Assembly: GCA_037157565.1 (NCBI GenBank)
Contig: JAZHRO010000014.1
Span: forward strand, 99,789,501-99,853,500
Direction: 5' to 3'
Origin: Thalassia testudinum
Taxonomy: Eukaryota; Streptophyta; Magnoliopsida; Alismatales; Hydrocharitaceae
DNA: 64,000 nucleotides
This document shows, one piece after another, positions 22,179-33,415 of the stretch. Both the position numbers and the translations under genes were made by a program. Every line of letters starts with the position of its first letter. Positions within the stretch are counted from its first letter, which is position 1. The notes under the pieces were generated by a model, which saw only the letters and a program-made list of their open reading frames with translations, was not told the origin of the DNA and searched no databases.

Positions 22179-23904
22179 TGACAGTCGATTCTTCACTTTT
22201 AAAGTCATTTGTCACATAAAATGACGCGTCGTTGTAGTTCTATGTGGTGGAAAATTCGACTAATCAATAATTAAAATAACCACTCGCAGAAGAGTGGGTC
22301 GTGTCCACAGGGAGGCAATGACATATTTAAACTTGCACCGGTTAAAAACATATGTTCACAGTTAGTTTGACGAGAATCGAGCCAAATCTGCCTTCAGATT
22401 AAGAAAGCATCAAGACAACAAGCTGAAATGGCAATTTTGAACAACTAAAGGATATATTTTGCAATGCAGCTTAATAAAATTATAATAAAAGTTGATAATG
22501 GCATAGAATGTAAATATTAATAGAGCTTTTACTATAACAAAATAGGGGAACTTCTTCCAATTATCCATGCGTGAGGAGGAAGGAATGGCTGGAGGTGTCA
22601 AGCTCGGAGGAGGATCTCTAGACCGAGGGCTCCGTGATGGCGGTCACGGTGAAGTGCGAGGTGCCCCGAGGAGGCCAGATGGAGGTACGGTGGTGGTGGG
22701 TTCTGGTGGTTGTTGAAGGAGGTTCACGTGATGAACGTGCAAGCCATGCAGATGCACGTGGGTGCGGTTGAGCTCGGCCTGCTGCTGCTGCTGCGTGCTG
22801 CAGGTCGCACGCTGCTGCTATTGCGTACTGCTAGCCGCAAGCTACAAGCATCGACAGCATGCTGTAGGGAGTACGGCGGGAGTACAGTGAGTTCTACGAG
22901 CGCAGCTGGAGGGCGTTTGCTATTGCAGGCATGTGCCAGGGGCACGTGTGGGCTGGAGTGGCGCTGCTGCAGGAGGTGAGGCACACCGAGGGGAGCTGGT
23001 GGGCATGTGCTAGGGGATGGCGTGGAGGATGGTGCACGTAGCAAGGGCATGCATGGGGATGGCGGTGCTATAGGAGATGAGTGCACGTGGTGGAGCTGTG
23101 GATGGTGCTGCACGTTGACGGAGGGGTGCATCGGCTGCGTGCGTGGCTGGAAGCGAGGGTGGATCTGATGGAGCGGGGAGAAGTTGCTGGTGATGGCGCG
23201 GGCTAGAGGAGAGGTTGGTTGCTGTTGTGCGTGGGGATGGAGGAGATGAAAATGCATGGCATGGAGTTGCGGCGGCTACGGTGGTGGTTGCTGGTGATGG
23301 CAGTGAATGTGGTGATGTTGATTCTGGTAAGGCACAATGATGGAAGCATGGCCAGGGACACACGCTCACGGTGTTGGCACAAGTCCACCAGCTTGGCGTG
23401 GTGAGCTGTCACCTCACCGGCCCATGGTGTGGTGGAGCTCAGCCTTGGAGACCACGGTGGTGGGGTGGGGTGGAGTCTCCCAGTGCAAGGTAGTCTCCCT
23501 CCTCCTTTTGTAGCCACGGCCATCATTTCAAAATCAAAAATGCTGTAGCATAAATGTGATGCGTAGGAGGAGGAGGCGGAGCCGAAGCCGGAGGAGTTAC
23601 CTGTGCAGAGGAGAAAAAAGAATAAAAGAATAAAATATTATAGTTATTTTTACATAAGCCCTTAAATTCTATGTTAAGTTAAAATAATGCATACAATGCA
23701 CGTAATTGGTTAACTAATTAAATGAATGCAATTCTAGGTTAATTCTAAATGAATTTAGTTATGAATGCAATGCATGAATTATGCAATTAAATCAGAAATA
23801 TGAATTAATCTATTTACGTCCTAATGCATGCTAAATAAATGTTAGAATTAACTTAATGTCTAGGCACTTAAATACTTAAATAGCCCACAAATATGGGCTA
23901 ATCA
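22179..23904 (-). repeat. 3' LTR of N2
   Basis: 1726 bp, TGACAGTCG to GGGCTAATCA on the + strand. A GC-rich middle with CTG and GTGG runs gives long chance frames on both strands, while the ends are AT-rich. The end carries the inverted repeat TAGCCCA/TGGGCTA (23881-23900). Confidence 0.88.
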
Positions 23905-25431
23905 AATACCCCCATGCCTACTTTTTGCTAGTCCCTAGCAAAATCAAACAAAACCTAGCACTCCAAGTAGACTAGTCAACCCAATCGGTCTTCCTTTAGA
24001 AACATATTAAGTTCAGACTCTAGACCTAAGGTTCCCAAGTAGTTGCTAAGTTACAGACTAGGTCGGCTAAAGGCGAGTTGCAAGCACAAGTTTCCCTGAT
24101 TTCTGACTCTACCCTAAGGTTTATTGATCCCTGAGATTAAAGCATCCGTGCATGTGCGTTGGTCTGAGTCATTTGAGTTAAAGGAAAAAGGATTTTTTTT
24201 TTATATTCCTTTAAGTCTAACCTTAGATTAGCTATCAACACGGTCTGTGTCGGATTCATTGTCCCCATTACCATACCTCGAAGGGTGCCTGGCTTTCAAT
24301 GCTTCGAGATAGCACCGCCCATAACGACCCCAAGAACTCCTAGCAATCGACACTTCGAGATAGTATCGCCCATGGATTTCTTAAGCGAACTCAGGCCTAT
24401 GGCAATCGACACTTCGAGATAGGGCCGCCCATGGTACCTGAACCACACAATGTGCTTACATGCCCTCAGCAGGATAGATATCCTAAGAGACAAGCGCCGA
24501 GGAGGTAATTTGTTATCATCGCATCCTCAAGGTGAGTATATACTCCACCTCTCCTGCGGCGGGAACTCTTCCAATCAAATTGTGTTTGCAAGCCTCTCCT
24601 AAGTCAAAACTAAGAGAACCAAATCTCTTTTAAGAAAGGAATTAAGTTGATTACTTACTTACACTAGACCAAGTGTGTGAAATTTGGATGCTTGGGTCAC
24701 AATGACCCGTAAACCAAAAGGTAGAACAAGACTCCAGGTACTACCCCACCATTTAACTCAAACCGTAGCTTTCCTTCCTCAACCTCTTAAGGAATGGTCC
24801 GCAACTTAACTCCTACTTAAGTTTTTAAGTCCACAAAGTACCCTAAAGGTGTAAATCTAGTAGCTCATTTAGCTTCTAAAGTTCGACCCTAGAACTTAGT
24901 CTCACCTAGAGTTCTAATTTGCTTAAGAATGCAGGACCTAGCCAGTTAAGCTCAAATTTTTTTATATATATATATCCCCAAGTACACCCCACCATGCCTA
25001 AAATCTGCAATGTTCTCATTGAGTAGAAGGACATTACCTGGGTCAGAGATGGGCTGCCATTCTTTTGTTAGCAGCAGAGTAGCCAAAGAACCTGCAAATC
25101 AGGTTCAAGGATTATAGAAATAGGCCCTAAAAATGAGCAAAGTAATGCTGGGCTAGAAAATAGGTAACCTAGGATGTTGGCGAGCTAATGATGAATCCCG
25201 ATAGCAAATGCTCGCCCAACCAGGATGGGAATAAAATTTTCCCAGGTCACTAGAGGAGGTTTTAAAGGATAAACTGGTATAACAACCTCCAAATGGGTAG
25301 GGGGAGGATGACAAGGATGCTCCAAAAGGAATGGGGAAGGAATGGTGCAGAGATAAACCCCCAGGGCAATGAACCGACTAAAGAAATCATCAATCCATAC
25401 CCAGTACTCCATTACGGGAAATATTGGTTTG
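23905..25431 (-). other. N2 3' noncoding tract
   Basis: It starts with AATACCCCCATGCCTACTTT next to the LTR, the complement of a polypurine primer. It includes a three-copy tandem repeat (24298-24434) and the CCCACCATGCCTAAAATCTG word. Minus-strand frames near 24296-24493 and 25185-25412 are judged not to be genes because they overlap the repeat or have no continuity with the main ORF. Confidence 0.6.
24298..24434. repeat. Three tandem copies, period about 59 bp
   Basis: The word CACTTCGAGATAG followed by CGCCCATGG occurs at about 24342-24374 and 24401-24434, with a diverged copy (GCTTCGAGATAG...CGCCCAT) at 24298-24322. Confidence 0.75.
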
Positions 25432-26972
25432 TTAAGCCCCCCGTGTCAGAACAAAAGTGAGCAATTCTCTAAGGCAAAGATCGTCTAGGGTGTCCAAGTT
25501 TCGAGGTTGCGGGATGGCCATAAGATCTAGGTTGGGTTTAATCAGCTCGGTGTCTATCCCTAACACTCTTTCCAAATCCTCAATTGCATCCCTAGCATTT
25601 CTTGCACCATCACATGTATCTTCCTACCCTTCATCAGGAGTCACAATTTCGCCTTCAGACAAAAGCGAATCAAAGGGTGACTTCGAAATAAATGAAGGCA
25701 GGTTGGAAGCAACAGATCTAGGGATTATCCTATTAATGTCATCCCCAGTTTTTGTTCTTTACTCAAATCTTTCCTGGAGTCTATATGTGAATCCACATAA
25801 ATCTTAGAAGTTGCTTCCAAATTTTCCATCATTTCATCATGAGGAGAAATATCATCAATGGGTATGCTAAGGAAACATAATTGGGTCAAATTTGTGACAT
25901 CCTCAAGGGCTAACTCGTCAAATAAGACATAATCACCCTTAGTGTCACTCCAAATCTTAAATGTAGGTTCCTCACATAATTCATCTTTCTCCTCATCATA
26001 TGATTCATCATATACCTGAGGTCTAGAATCATTTAATATCTCAGTAGATCCCCTAAGGTACTCTATCTGAGGTAAATGGTTTACACTAGTAACATTGGAC
26101 TCCTCAGATAGGTCAATTTCTTGAGGGTTAGGTTCTCTAAGGGTGGGCTTGAGTTCCATCTCGTGATCAGAAGGGAGGGTAGGATTAACAACTTGACTTC
26201 GACCCACTTCATCAATTGTCACGAAAATACTATCATCTGGGTCGAGGTCTTCCAATGATACTATCATTTCCTTCTTTTGACTCCAATATAATTAAGGTGG
26301 ATACTCAAACTTATCATCATCTTCCTCGGGTTGCCACCTTTCTTCATCCAATGCATAGCTACTTTCATATGTGTCTTCCTCTCACTTAAGGCGTGGATCT
26401 CTCAAGGAAGTGTCATCTAATGGGGAGGTTTCAAAATCGATCCTCGAAAAGTAGCTATTCTCCCCAAAATTTCCCTCCAACTTAAAGTGTAGCTCTCCCA
26501 TGGGAGATGCATCAATTGTAGAGGGGTGTACATCATCCTCAATGGGGTATATTGGGTGGCTAATTTCATCTCTTTCTTGTTGGCCTACTCTCAAAGATTC
26601 TCCTAACAATTCAATCATTTCATTTTGCATTTTCTATATTTCCATCTTCAAGGAGGAGAGGTCATTTTTATCATGAAAGAAATCAGGCTCAGGCTTATAG
26701 TACCCAGGAGTGTCTTTCCAACCATTGTAATTATTCAGGGAGGGTGGGTTGGGCATTTCTATGGTGTGTGGGATATTGGGCAAAGCAAATCCCGCTCCTA
26801 GGTTCTGCTCACTGATTTGGGTCTTAACCAGGCCAATACTCCTATAATAGGAGTAAAATGGATCCCAATGATTGTCATTATGTCCATCAAGGGATGGACC
26901 ATCTTGGCATATGGGATCGAAGAGTGCAGAGTGGGGGCAAGATGTGAAAGGATGAAAATCAATGTGGTCCAT
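25432..26972 (-). pseudogene. N2 unknown acidic ORF (about 510 codons)
   Basis: I do not recognise the family. The frame opens at ATG 26970-26972 (MDHIDFHPFTSCPHS) and has a Tyr/Pro/His-rich N-terminus. A helical-looking stretch (NEMIELLGESLRVGQQERDE) follows. A long Asp/Glu-rich middle includes EDLDPDDSIF and DESYDEEKDE, then LEDVTNLTQLCFLSIPIDDI. One frameshift near 25740 leads to a C-terminal part with DAIEDLERVLGIDTE and LDDLCLRELLTFVLT, ending at TAA 25432-25434. Four in-frame stops (26634-26636 TAG, 26382-26384 TGA, 26292-26294 TAA, 25624-25626 TAG) could each be one C-to-T change. The protein would be strongly acidic, unlike Gag. It stands where gag stands in autonomous relatives. Confidence 0.65.
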
Positions 26973-28266
26973 TCTAACTCACCTCAATCAGAATTCCCCA
27001 AGCAAAACACAATTCAAAAAGGACTTTTTAGGTCATTCCCAATTTAGGCTTTTGATTTAAGTCAAATTGTAGGTGACAATACAATTTTTTCAATCAATTT
27101 ACATGCTTATTGTCAACCTACGGGTCGCCTAAGAAGACCTAGTTGGAGCTTAGGTGTTCTTCCCTAAATCTCAAATGGTAAAGCAACTCCAAAGATGGAA
27201 GATCGAGGGATGCAAGTAGGCCTAAGCCTTCCTTTGAAGCTGTGCTTTCGCGGTGCTTCTCAACTACCCCCAAAAATCCATGACATAGTATCCCCCTCTT
27301 CGGATTTACAAAACCTTTGATCTCAAGTTTCGAACACTTCAGAATCCAACGGTAGGAGGGCTCTTGTCCTAGTATTTCCAAACGTAAGGAGTGTCTAAAA
27401 GCATGCTATGGTGCAAGAGAAATAAGTGTGCATACTCTGCAAAAGATTTTGAATTTTGAATCACACGCCAAGTTTGAAAATCAAATCCTTGGTTTTTAAA
27501 ATGTCCCTCCTTTAATTAGTCCATTTTCTAGAAAATATGTGACCACTTGTTAGATTTATTCAATATAGATTAGGTGGTCTTCGAATTAAGTCCAAATGCA
27601 ATGCGTGATCAAGAATAGGATGCAAAGTAAGAGAATGCGTACCTTGCTTCCAACAATCAACGATGTGAGAATGCATGCAATGTAGAGAACTAAATCTAGA
27701 GCCTGCTCACACAAACCTAAATGGTTCGTCCTAGGGGCAGGCATCTTCTAGCAGGCAGCTCATTTTTTTTTTTTAACTACTTATGCACAAGCAAATAAAG
27801 GTAAAATATCCATAAAATAAACTAAAAACTTAAATATAAAGAAAAGGGAACAGGATCCCAAAAATTACCCAACACAAGCATAAAACAAAATTGGGGAACA
27901 AACCCCTCAAAATATACACCAAAATAAGGGTTTCAAACCAAATGTGCAGTGAAAAATTAAGTCTAAAGTCTTAATCCTACTCTAATCAAATAAATGACTA
28001 AATGTACAAAGATGATCGTCGTGTCCTCGTCCTTCCCCTCCTTTGCAAGGTAGCTCGATCAATTTCTCCTCTGGCGACGTCAAGGGTCGCCTCTCACGAT
28101 CACTGGTGTGATTGCGAGTCGTAGAATGTGTCGCAGATCGTTGCACTCACCTCTCTCTAATTCCTCGCACAAATTTCTCGCACAGAAAAAATAATAAATG
28201 GTCAGATCACTGTGCAATGAGAAATAATAAAAAATCAAATCAGGTGAAATTATTGCATCTGTTGCC
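26973..28266 (-). other. N2 5' leader
   Basis: AT-rich sequence between primer site and ORF, with an A/T run at about 27766-27774. Frames here (for example minus 27139-27381) have no supporting similarity. It is the presumed site of packaging signals. Confidence 0.55.
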
Positions 28267-28284
28267 TCCCCAGCAACGGCGCCA
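28267..28284 (-). other. Primer-binding site of N2
   Basis: The minus strand reads TGGCGCCGTTGCTGGGGA, nearly the perfect complement of the plant tRNA-Asp 3' end, two bases inside the LTR. Confidence 0.88.
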
Positions 28285-28286
28285 TT

Positions 28287-30088
28287 TGACGAGTCGATTC
28301 TTCTCTTTTAAAGTCGTTTGTCACATAAAATGATGCGTCGTTGTAGTTCTATGTGGTGGAAAAATTGACTAATCAATGATTAAAATAACCACTCGCAGAA
28401 GAGCGGGTCGTGTCCACAGGGAGGCAATGACATATTTAAACTTGCACCGGTTAAAAACATACGTTCACAGTTAGTTTTGACGAGAATCGAGCCAAATCTG
28501 CATTCAGATTAAGAAAGCATCAAGAGAACATGCTGAAATGGCAATTTTGAACAACTAAAGGATATATTTTTCAATGCAGCTTAATAAAATAATAATAAAA
28601 GTTGACAATGGCATAAAATGTAAATATTAATAGAGCTTTCACTGTAGCAAAATAGGGGAACTTCTTCCCCTTGTCTGTGTGCGAGGAGGAAGGAATGGCC
28701 GGAGGTGTGAAGCTCGGAGGAGGATCCCTAGACTGAGGGCTTCATGATGGCGATCGCGACGAAGTGCAAGGTGCCCGAGGTGGCCGAATGGAGGTATGGT
28801 GGTGGTGGGTTCCGGTGGCTACTGAAGGAGGTTCACGCGATGAACGTGCAAACCATGTGGACGTGGGTAGGTGTGGCTGAGCTCGGCCTGCTGCTGCTAC
28901 TACGTGCTGCAGGCCACACGCTGCTGCAGCTGCGTACTGTTGGCTGCATGCTGCAAGCGTCGACGGTGTGCCGCAGGGGGTGCGACAGGAGTGCAGCGCA
29001 TTTTACGCGTGCGGCTAGAGGGTGTTTGCTGCTACAGGTGTGTGGTAGGGGCACATGTGGGCTGGAGTGGCACTGTTGCAGGAGGTGAGGCGCGCCGAGG
29101 GGAGCTGGTGGGTGTGCGCTAGGGGCTGGCATGGAGGATGGTGCACGCTGCAATGCCGTGAGAGGGGATGGCGGTGCTATAGGAGATAAGTGCGCGCAGT
29201 GGAGCTATGGACGGTGCTACACGCTGGCGGGTGCGTGCAGCCAGAGGGGTGCGCCGGCTGCGTGCATGGCTGGAGGCGAGGGTGGATCTGATGGAGCAGG
29301 GAGAAGCTACTGGTGATGGCGTGGGCTAGAGGAGAGGCCGATTGCTGTTGTGCGTAGGGACGGAGCTTCAGCCATTCGAGAAATTTCTCGGATGTCTTAA
29401 CTGACGGAGGAGATGAAAATGCAGGGCATGGAGTTGCGGCGGCTGCGGTTGTGGTTGCTGGTGATGGCAGTGAAGGTGGTGATGTTGATTCTGGTGAGGC
29501 ACAGTGATGGAAGCGTGGCCAAGGACAGACCCTCACGGTGTTGGCACGAGTCCACCGACTTGGTGCAGCGAGCTGTCACCTCATCGACCCACGGTGTGGT
29601 GGAGCTTAGCCTTGGAGACCACGGTGGTGGAATGGAGTACATGGTGGTGGAGTGTGGTGGTGTCTCCTAGTGCAAGGCAGCCTCCCTCCTCCTTTCGTAG
29701 CCATGGCCATCATTTCAAAATCAAAAATGCCGTAGCATAAATGTGATGCGCAGGAGGAGGCGGAGCCGAAGCCGGAGGAGTTACCTAAGCAGAGGAGAAA
29801 AAAGAATAAAAGAATAAAATATTATAGTTATTTTTACATAAGCCCTTAAATTCTATGTTAAGTTAAAACAATGCATGCAATGCACCTAATTGGTTAACTA
29901 ATTAAATGAATGCAATTCTAAGTTAATTCTAAATGAATTTAGTTATGAATGCAATGCATGAATTATGCAATTAAATCAGAAATATGAATTAATCTATTTA
30001 CATCCTAATGCATTCTAAATAAATGTTAGAGTTAACTTAATGTCTAGACACTTAAATACTTAAATAGCCCACAAATATGGGCTAATCA
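28287..30088 (-). repeat. 5' LTR of N2
   Basis: 1802 bp, TGACGAGTCG to GGGCTAATCA on the + strand. It matches 22179-23904 along its length. The inverted repeat TAGCCCA/TGGGCTA lies at 30065-30084. I see no convincing TATA box on the minus strand. Confidence 0.88.
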
Positions 30089-30093
30089 GTATG
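30089..30093. repeat. Target-site duplication of N2, right (GTATG)
   Basis: Matches 22174-22178; A1's 3' noncoding region resumes directly after. Confidence 0.9.
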
Positions 30094-30895
30094 GCTGGCA
30101 AGTTGTCGGTGGTAACAGCTCATCGACTGGTTGTCTAGAGCCCAGCCAGACGACCATTCTCTTCTTGCTACCTTTAGGTAAATCTTAGATCAGGGAAGCC
30201 ACCTACTTAGAAAAAAAAAGAAAGAGAAATACCCAAAAAAAAGGAGAAAAACATAAAACAAAATAAACCAAACTTCACCGCACGAGTATGGCTGGCAAGT
30301 GGTTGGTGGTAATAGCTCATCGACTGGTTGTCCAAAGCCCAGATCAGAAAAAAGCACAAATAATTCCCAAAACACTTAGGAAAGAAGCGAGAAGTAGAAT
30401 AAATCGAGGAGATATACCCTAGGTTCACCCTTGTGTTGACCCCATAAAAATAAAAAGTAGAGAGAAAGCTACCGGTTGGATAGATAAACCTTTATGCAAA
30501 AATTCTTAACTAGGGTTGTAGAAACCTGAAGTCATTTTTAATGGCTGCCTAGTGAATCTGTCACTTTTTCACAAGATGCTTAGAACTTAAAGTTCTTTTT
30601 GAATCTTGGGCAGGTCAGGTAGCCATAAAAAGTTATCCCAAAACTCTCAACTCCAAAATTAAAAAAAAAAGAAATAAAAAAGAAAAAGCAAAAAAAATCT
30701 ATCTTCCCTTTTGAAAGAAGGTAAGGACTTGGGCAGTTTGCATTTTAGCAAGCACCCAGACACTGTTGAGATTTTATAATTAGGTCTTAGTTGAAACTTT
30801 CCAATGTAATCAACAAATTTTGCCTAAGTAATCAAATCTTGATTCTATTTTATACATAGAATTTGGCTAATTTTGCTAGGGACTAGCAAAAGATA
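30094..30895 (+). other. A1 3' noncoding region, second part
   Basis: Aligns with B 54684-55502: GCTGGCAAGTT...GGTGGTAACAGCTCATCG words twice, a purine-rich run near 30210-30245 and the GCTAGGGACTAGCAAAA word before the LTR. The G-run of the polypurine tract in B is not kept here. No gene. Confidence 0.75.
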
Positions 30896-31170
30896 TGATA
30901 AATATGCATTTCTTCATGATGAAATGCCTACTTATGTCAATTGCTAAGCTTAGCATTGCATTCCACAGTATAAATAGTGCATAACATTCATTACATTGCA
31001 TTTAGGATATTTTGTGTTTTCTGTATAGTAATTTCAACATTTTATATGGCTAGGAGGCAATGTGACATCATTACGGGCTTTAAATAAAAGATTCTACCGT
31101 ACGGATGGATCCAGAACGAGAACAGGTTTTCCAAAACCATAACTTTTTATCGTGAAATTCTCATATATCA
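30896..31170 (+). repeat. A1 3' LTR, 5' fragment only
   Basis: It starts TGATAAATATGC and follows the first 250 or so bases of B's LTR (AAATGCCTACTTATG, GCATAACATTCATTAC, TACGGGCTTTAAAT). Similarity ends between about 31130 and 31175, where copia gag begins. The rest of the LTR is missing, so a deletion or other rearrangement joined the two. Confidence 0.7.
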
Positions 31171-31687
31171 AAGACCAGGATTCAAATCTTTTTGGAGTCA
31201 ATGGATTTTGAAGTGTGGGATGTCATTGTGTCCAAGTACACACACCCTAAGATTAAAGAGGGTGTGGCAACTGCTTCAGATCTGAAGAAAATGGCGATGT
31301 ATAACGCGAAAGCCATGAATGAGATCTTTTGTGGGCTTTCTAGAGTGGAGTTTAGCCGAGTCTTCGCTTGGAAGATAGCCTACGAGATCTGGGGCATTGT
31401 CAAAGTCAATCACGAGGGAACATTGAAGGTAAAGGAAACCAGAGTTAACCTACTAACTCAAAATTATGAGCTTTAAAGGATGAAGAAGGGGGAGTCAATC
31501 AAAGAGATGTTCTCACGATTCATGGACATCATAAACTCCCTATGGAATCTAGATCAGGGCATCAAGAATGAAGCTCTGGTGAGGGAGATCCTTCGATCGC
31601 TCACTAGTGATTGCGAGACAGAGACAACAGCCATACAAGAATCAAAAGATTTCTCCACTCTGAAATTGGATGATCATATTAGATGTC
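31171..31687 (+). pseudogene. gag: Copia-type gag fragment, N-terminal part
   Basis: The translation IFLESMDFEVWDVI, AMNEIFCGLSRVEF and YEIWG is characteristic of the gag domain (UBN2 type) of plant Ty1/copia elements. A TAA at 31474-31476 breaks the frame, then KKGESIKEMFSRFMDIINSL and REILRSLTSD continue it to STLKLDD. B inserted at 31688; a few more codons of the same frame (LLAY) follow B at 57224. No LTR, protease or RT of this copia element is in the window. Nearest relative here is the gag piece at 61190-61947. Confidence 0.78.
31683..31687. repeat. Target-site duplication of B, left (ATGTC)
   Basis: ATGTC precedes TGATAAACAC and is repeated at 57219-57223, 25.5 kb away, identifying the two ends of element B. 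Confidence 0.9.
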
Positions 31688-33394
31688 TGATAAACACAAA
31701 TGAATTCAAGATAAAATGCCTATTTATGATAGTTCCTAGGCTTACCATTTCATATCATGTTATAAATACTGCATGACATCCATTGCACAGCATTTAGGAT
31801 AATTGTATATTATGTACATTAATTGTTCCATTTTACATAGCAAGGAGGTAGTGCGACATCTTTATGGGCTTCAAATGAAGAATCCGACCATACAGATATA
31901 TCCGGAGCGACAATTGCAGTCCATCAACGTGAAAATCACCCTGATCAGAGCTCCATAGGACCCTCTACAACAAGATGAAGACGGACAACCCAGATGGCAC
32001 CATGTGGCACTATCCAGGCTGCCCACCACCTGAGCCATCGTGCTCGACCTCAAGCAAGTACTCACCTCAACTGTTGGATCTTGGTCAAGGTGCATGTGAC
32101 TGCACCGCCCTCCACTCGACAAAGCACCACTATGGTGAAACGGTGAAGACAAGGGCTCGCAAACCGCGATCACGAGTTCGAGTTGCAATTCGCCGTGCCC
32201 ACTACAGCGCCACTTAAAATAGGGAACTCGATCTCTATCAAGTAGTTGAGAATCTCCACGTGTGATCTAACACCGCCCACCGATGCGGGGACGCACGCCA
32301 AATCACACACGCGCAATCAAAGATGCTCATTTAAGTCGAGCGGATGCGCTATCAACCATTGGATCTCCGCGAGGGCATGAGATGCTCGATTAAAATCAAG
32401 CCCCAGGCGATCTGCAAACGAGTCTTGGCTGTACGATGCATCATCCGATGGTTGCCAATGCACGCGCTAGCAGTGCAGATTTCAAACGTGGGCGAGCATG
32501 CGTTCTCCTCTCACGATCACAACCGTCCACGCCCGATCCAACGGCCAACAATCACCGCGCCCTTCGCCAGTGCAGCCAAGCTTCCAAGCGCCAACCAAGG
32601 TGCGCGAATGCTCTAGTGATGTCTCTGGTGGGTCTTTAGCGACGTCTTAAATGTCACTAAAGGCTCGTGCATGCAAACCACCTCCATTTCACCACTATGT
32701 AAACACCCCTACACCCCCCATTCCTCTTCATCTCTGCCTACTCTACTCCCACTTACTCCTAAGCTCTAGTAGCCTACCAAAGCTCCATTAGAGCTTACTT
32801 GCAAGCTCCAAAGGCCTCCTATTAGTGTAGCATTCCTTTATCCCACCAAGTATTCGTCCCTCATCCCATCACCTTCCTAGGTTGCCTTGGAGCCGTCCTC
32901 CCACCTCCATTCTGGTAGCAGATCGCCTCCGCCTTCTCACCTCCATTCCAGAGCCTCGGTGAAGCATTCCTCTACCGGTCATTCCCCTGCATCTCACCTC
33001 CGTCATCCCGCTCCTCAACTCCTTTGTCCAAGCTTCTGCCAGGCACCGTCATCTCACCAAACAGCCGATTCAGGAGATTCCTTCTCACCTCTCTCCCTTT
33101 TATGCTTTCGTAGATTATTGTATTAGACATTTGTGCAATATATCATATTTGATTCCATCTGAGTTGTGTTCCATCTCATTTCGTGAATTTGTCTTGCTTG
33201 TCTTTTTATTTCAAAAAAAAATTAAGAAGAAACAAAATTAAGCGTGGTTTTCAAACAAAGTAAACATTGCCTCCCCGTGTTCGACCCAGGACTCCGTTGG
33301 AGTTTTGGTAAAATTGTATTTTATAATGAGTTTTGCGACTACGACGACGGGTACCTCCAGACCCCAATTTCTACCACGCGAAACACGTTAATCA
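31688..33394 (+). repeat. 5' LTR of B
   Basis: 1707 bp, TGATAAACAC to GTTAATCA. It includes the CTTTAGCGACG inverted repeat (32634-32662), a TATA site changed to TATGTAAAC (32696-32704) and a CCATGTGG form of the G-box motif (32000-32007). The 3' LTR keeps the less decayed version of both. Confidence 0.9.
32634..32662 (+). promoter_or_regulatory. CTTTAGCGAC inverted repeat, B 5' LTR
   Basis: CTTTAGCGAC and GTCACTAAAG surround a 9-nt spacer, 34 bp upstream of the TATA site. A partial second copy (CTCTAGTGATGTC) stands just before it. Confidence 0.65.
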
Positions 33395-33397
33395 TTT

Positions 33398-33415
33398 TGG
33401 TGTCGTTGCTGGGGA
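33398..33415 (+). other. Primer-binding site of B
   Basis: TGGTGTCGTTGCTGGGGA starts three bases after the LTR end and is complementary to a tRNA-Asp 3' end with two or three mismatches. Confidence 0.88.

Larger units (their letters stand above)
22179..30088 (-). mobile_element. Non-autonomous LTR element N2 with an unknown ORF
   Basis: LTRs at 22179-23904 and 28287-30088 flank a 4.4-kb interior; GTATG duplications lie outside. The primer site at 28267-28284 shows it reads on the minus strand. The interior has leader (26973-28266), one long reading frame (25432-26972) and a 3' noncoding tract (23905-25431) that begins with the same polypurine and TAGTCCCTAGCAAAA words as N1 and N3. No gag or pol motif exists. 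Its LTR sequence is a different family from N1, N3 or B. Confidence 0.88.
3294..31170 (+). mobile_element. Athila-like Ty3/gypsy element A1, split by three insertions
   Basis: Pieces in order: leader 3294-3345; gag 3346-4204; (N1); gag and protease 17009-18980; RT and RNase H 18981-20857 with a LINE tail inside; integrase remnant 20858-21619; 3' noncoding 21620-22178; (N2); 3' noncoding 30094-30895; partial 3' LTR 30896 to about 31170. The order and spacing match element B piece for piece. The 5' LTR and primer site lie outside the window or were lost. The element is dead: it has many stops, frameshifts and a deletion removing most of the integrase. Confidence 0.85.

Noticed and set aside
22724..23257. 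Minus-strand 177-codon Pro/His/Ser-rich frame
   Set aside because: Lies wholly within N2's 3' LTR. The 5' LTR copy of the same sequence (28833-29536) is broken differently, and the composition reflects GC-rich LTR sequence.
24298..24434. CRISPR-like array
   Set aside because: Three imperfect copies with period 59 in a plant retrotransposon; the spacers are not unique short units and there is no prokaryotic context.
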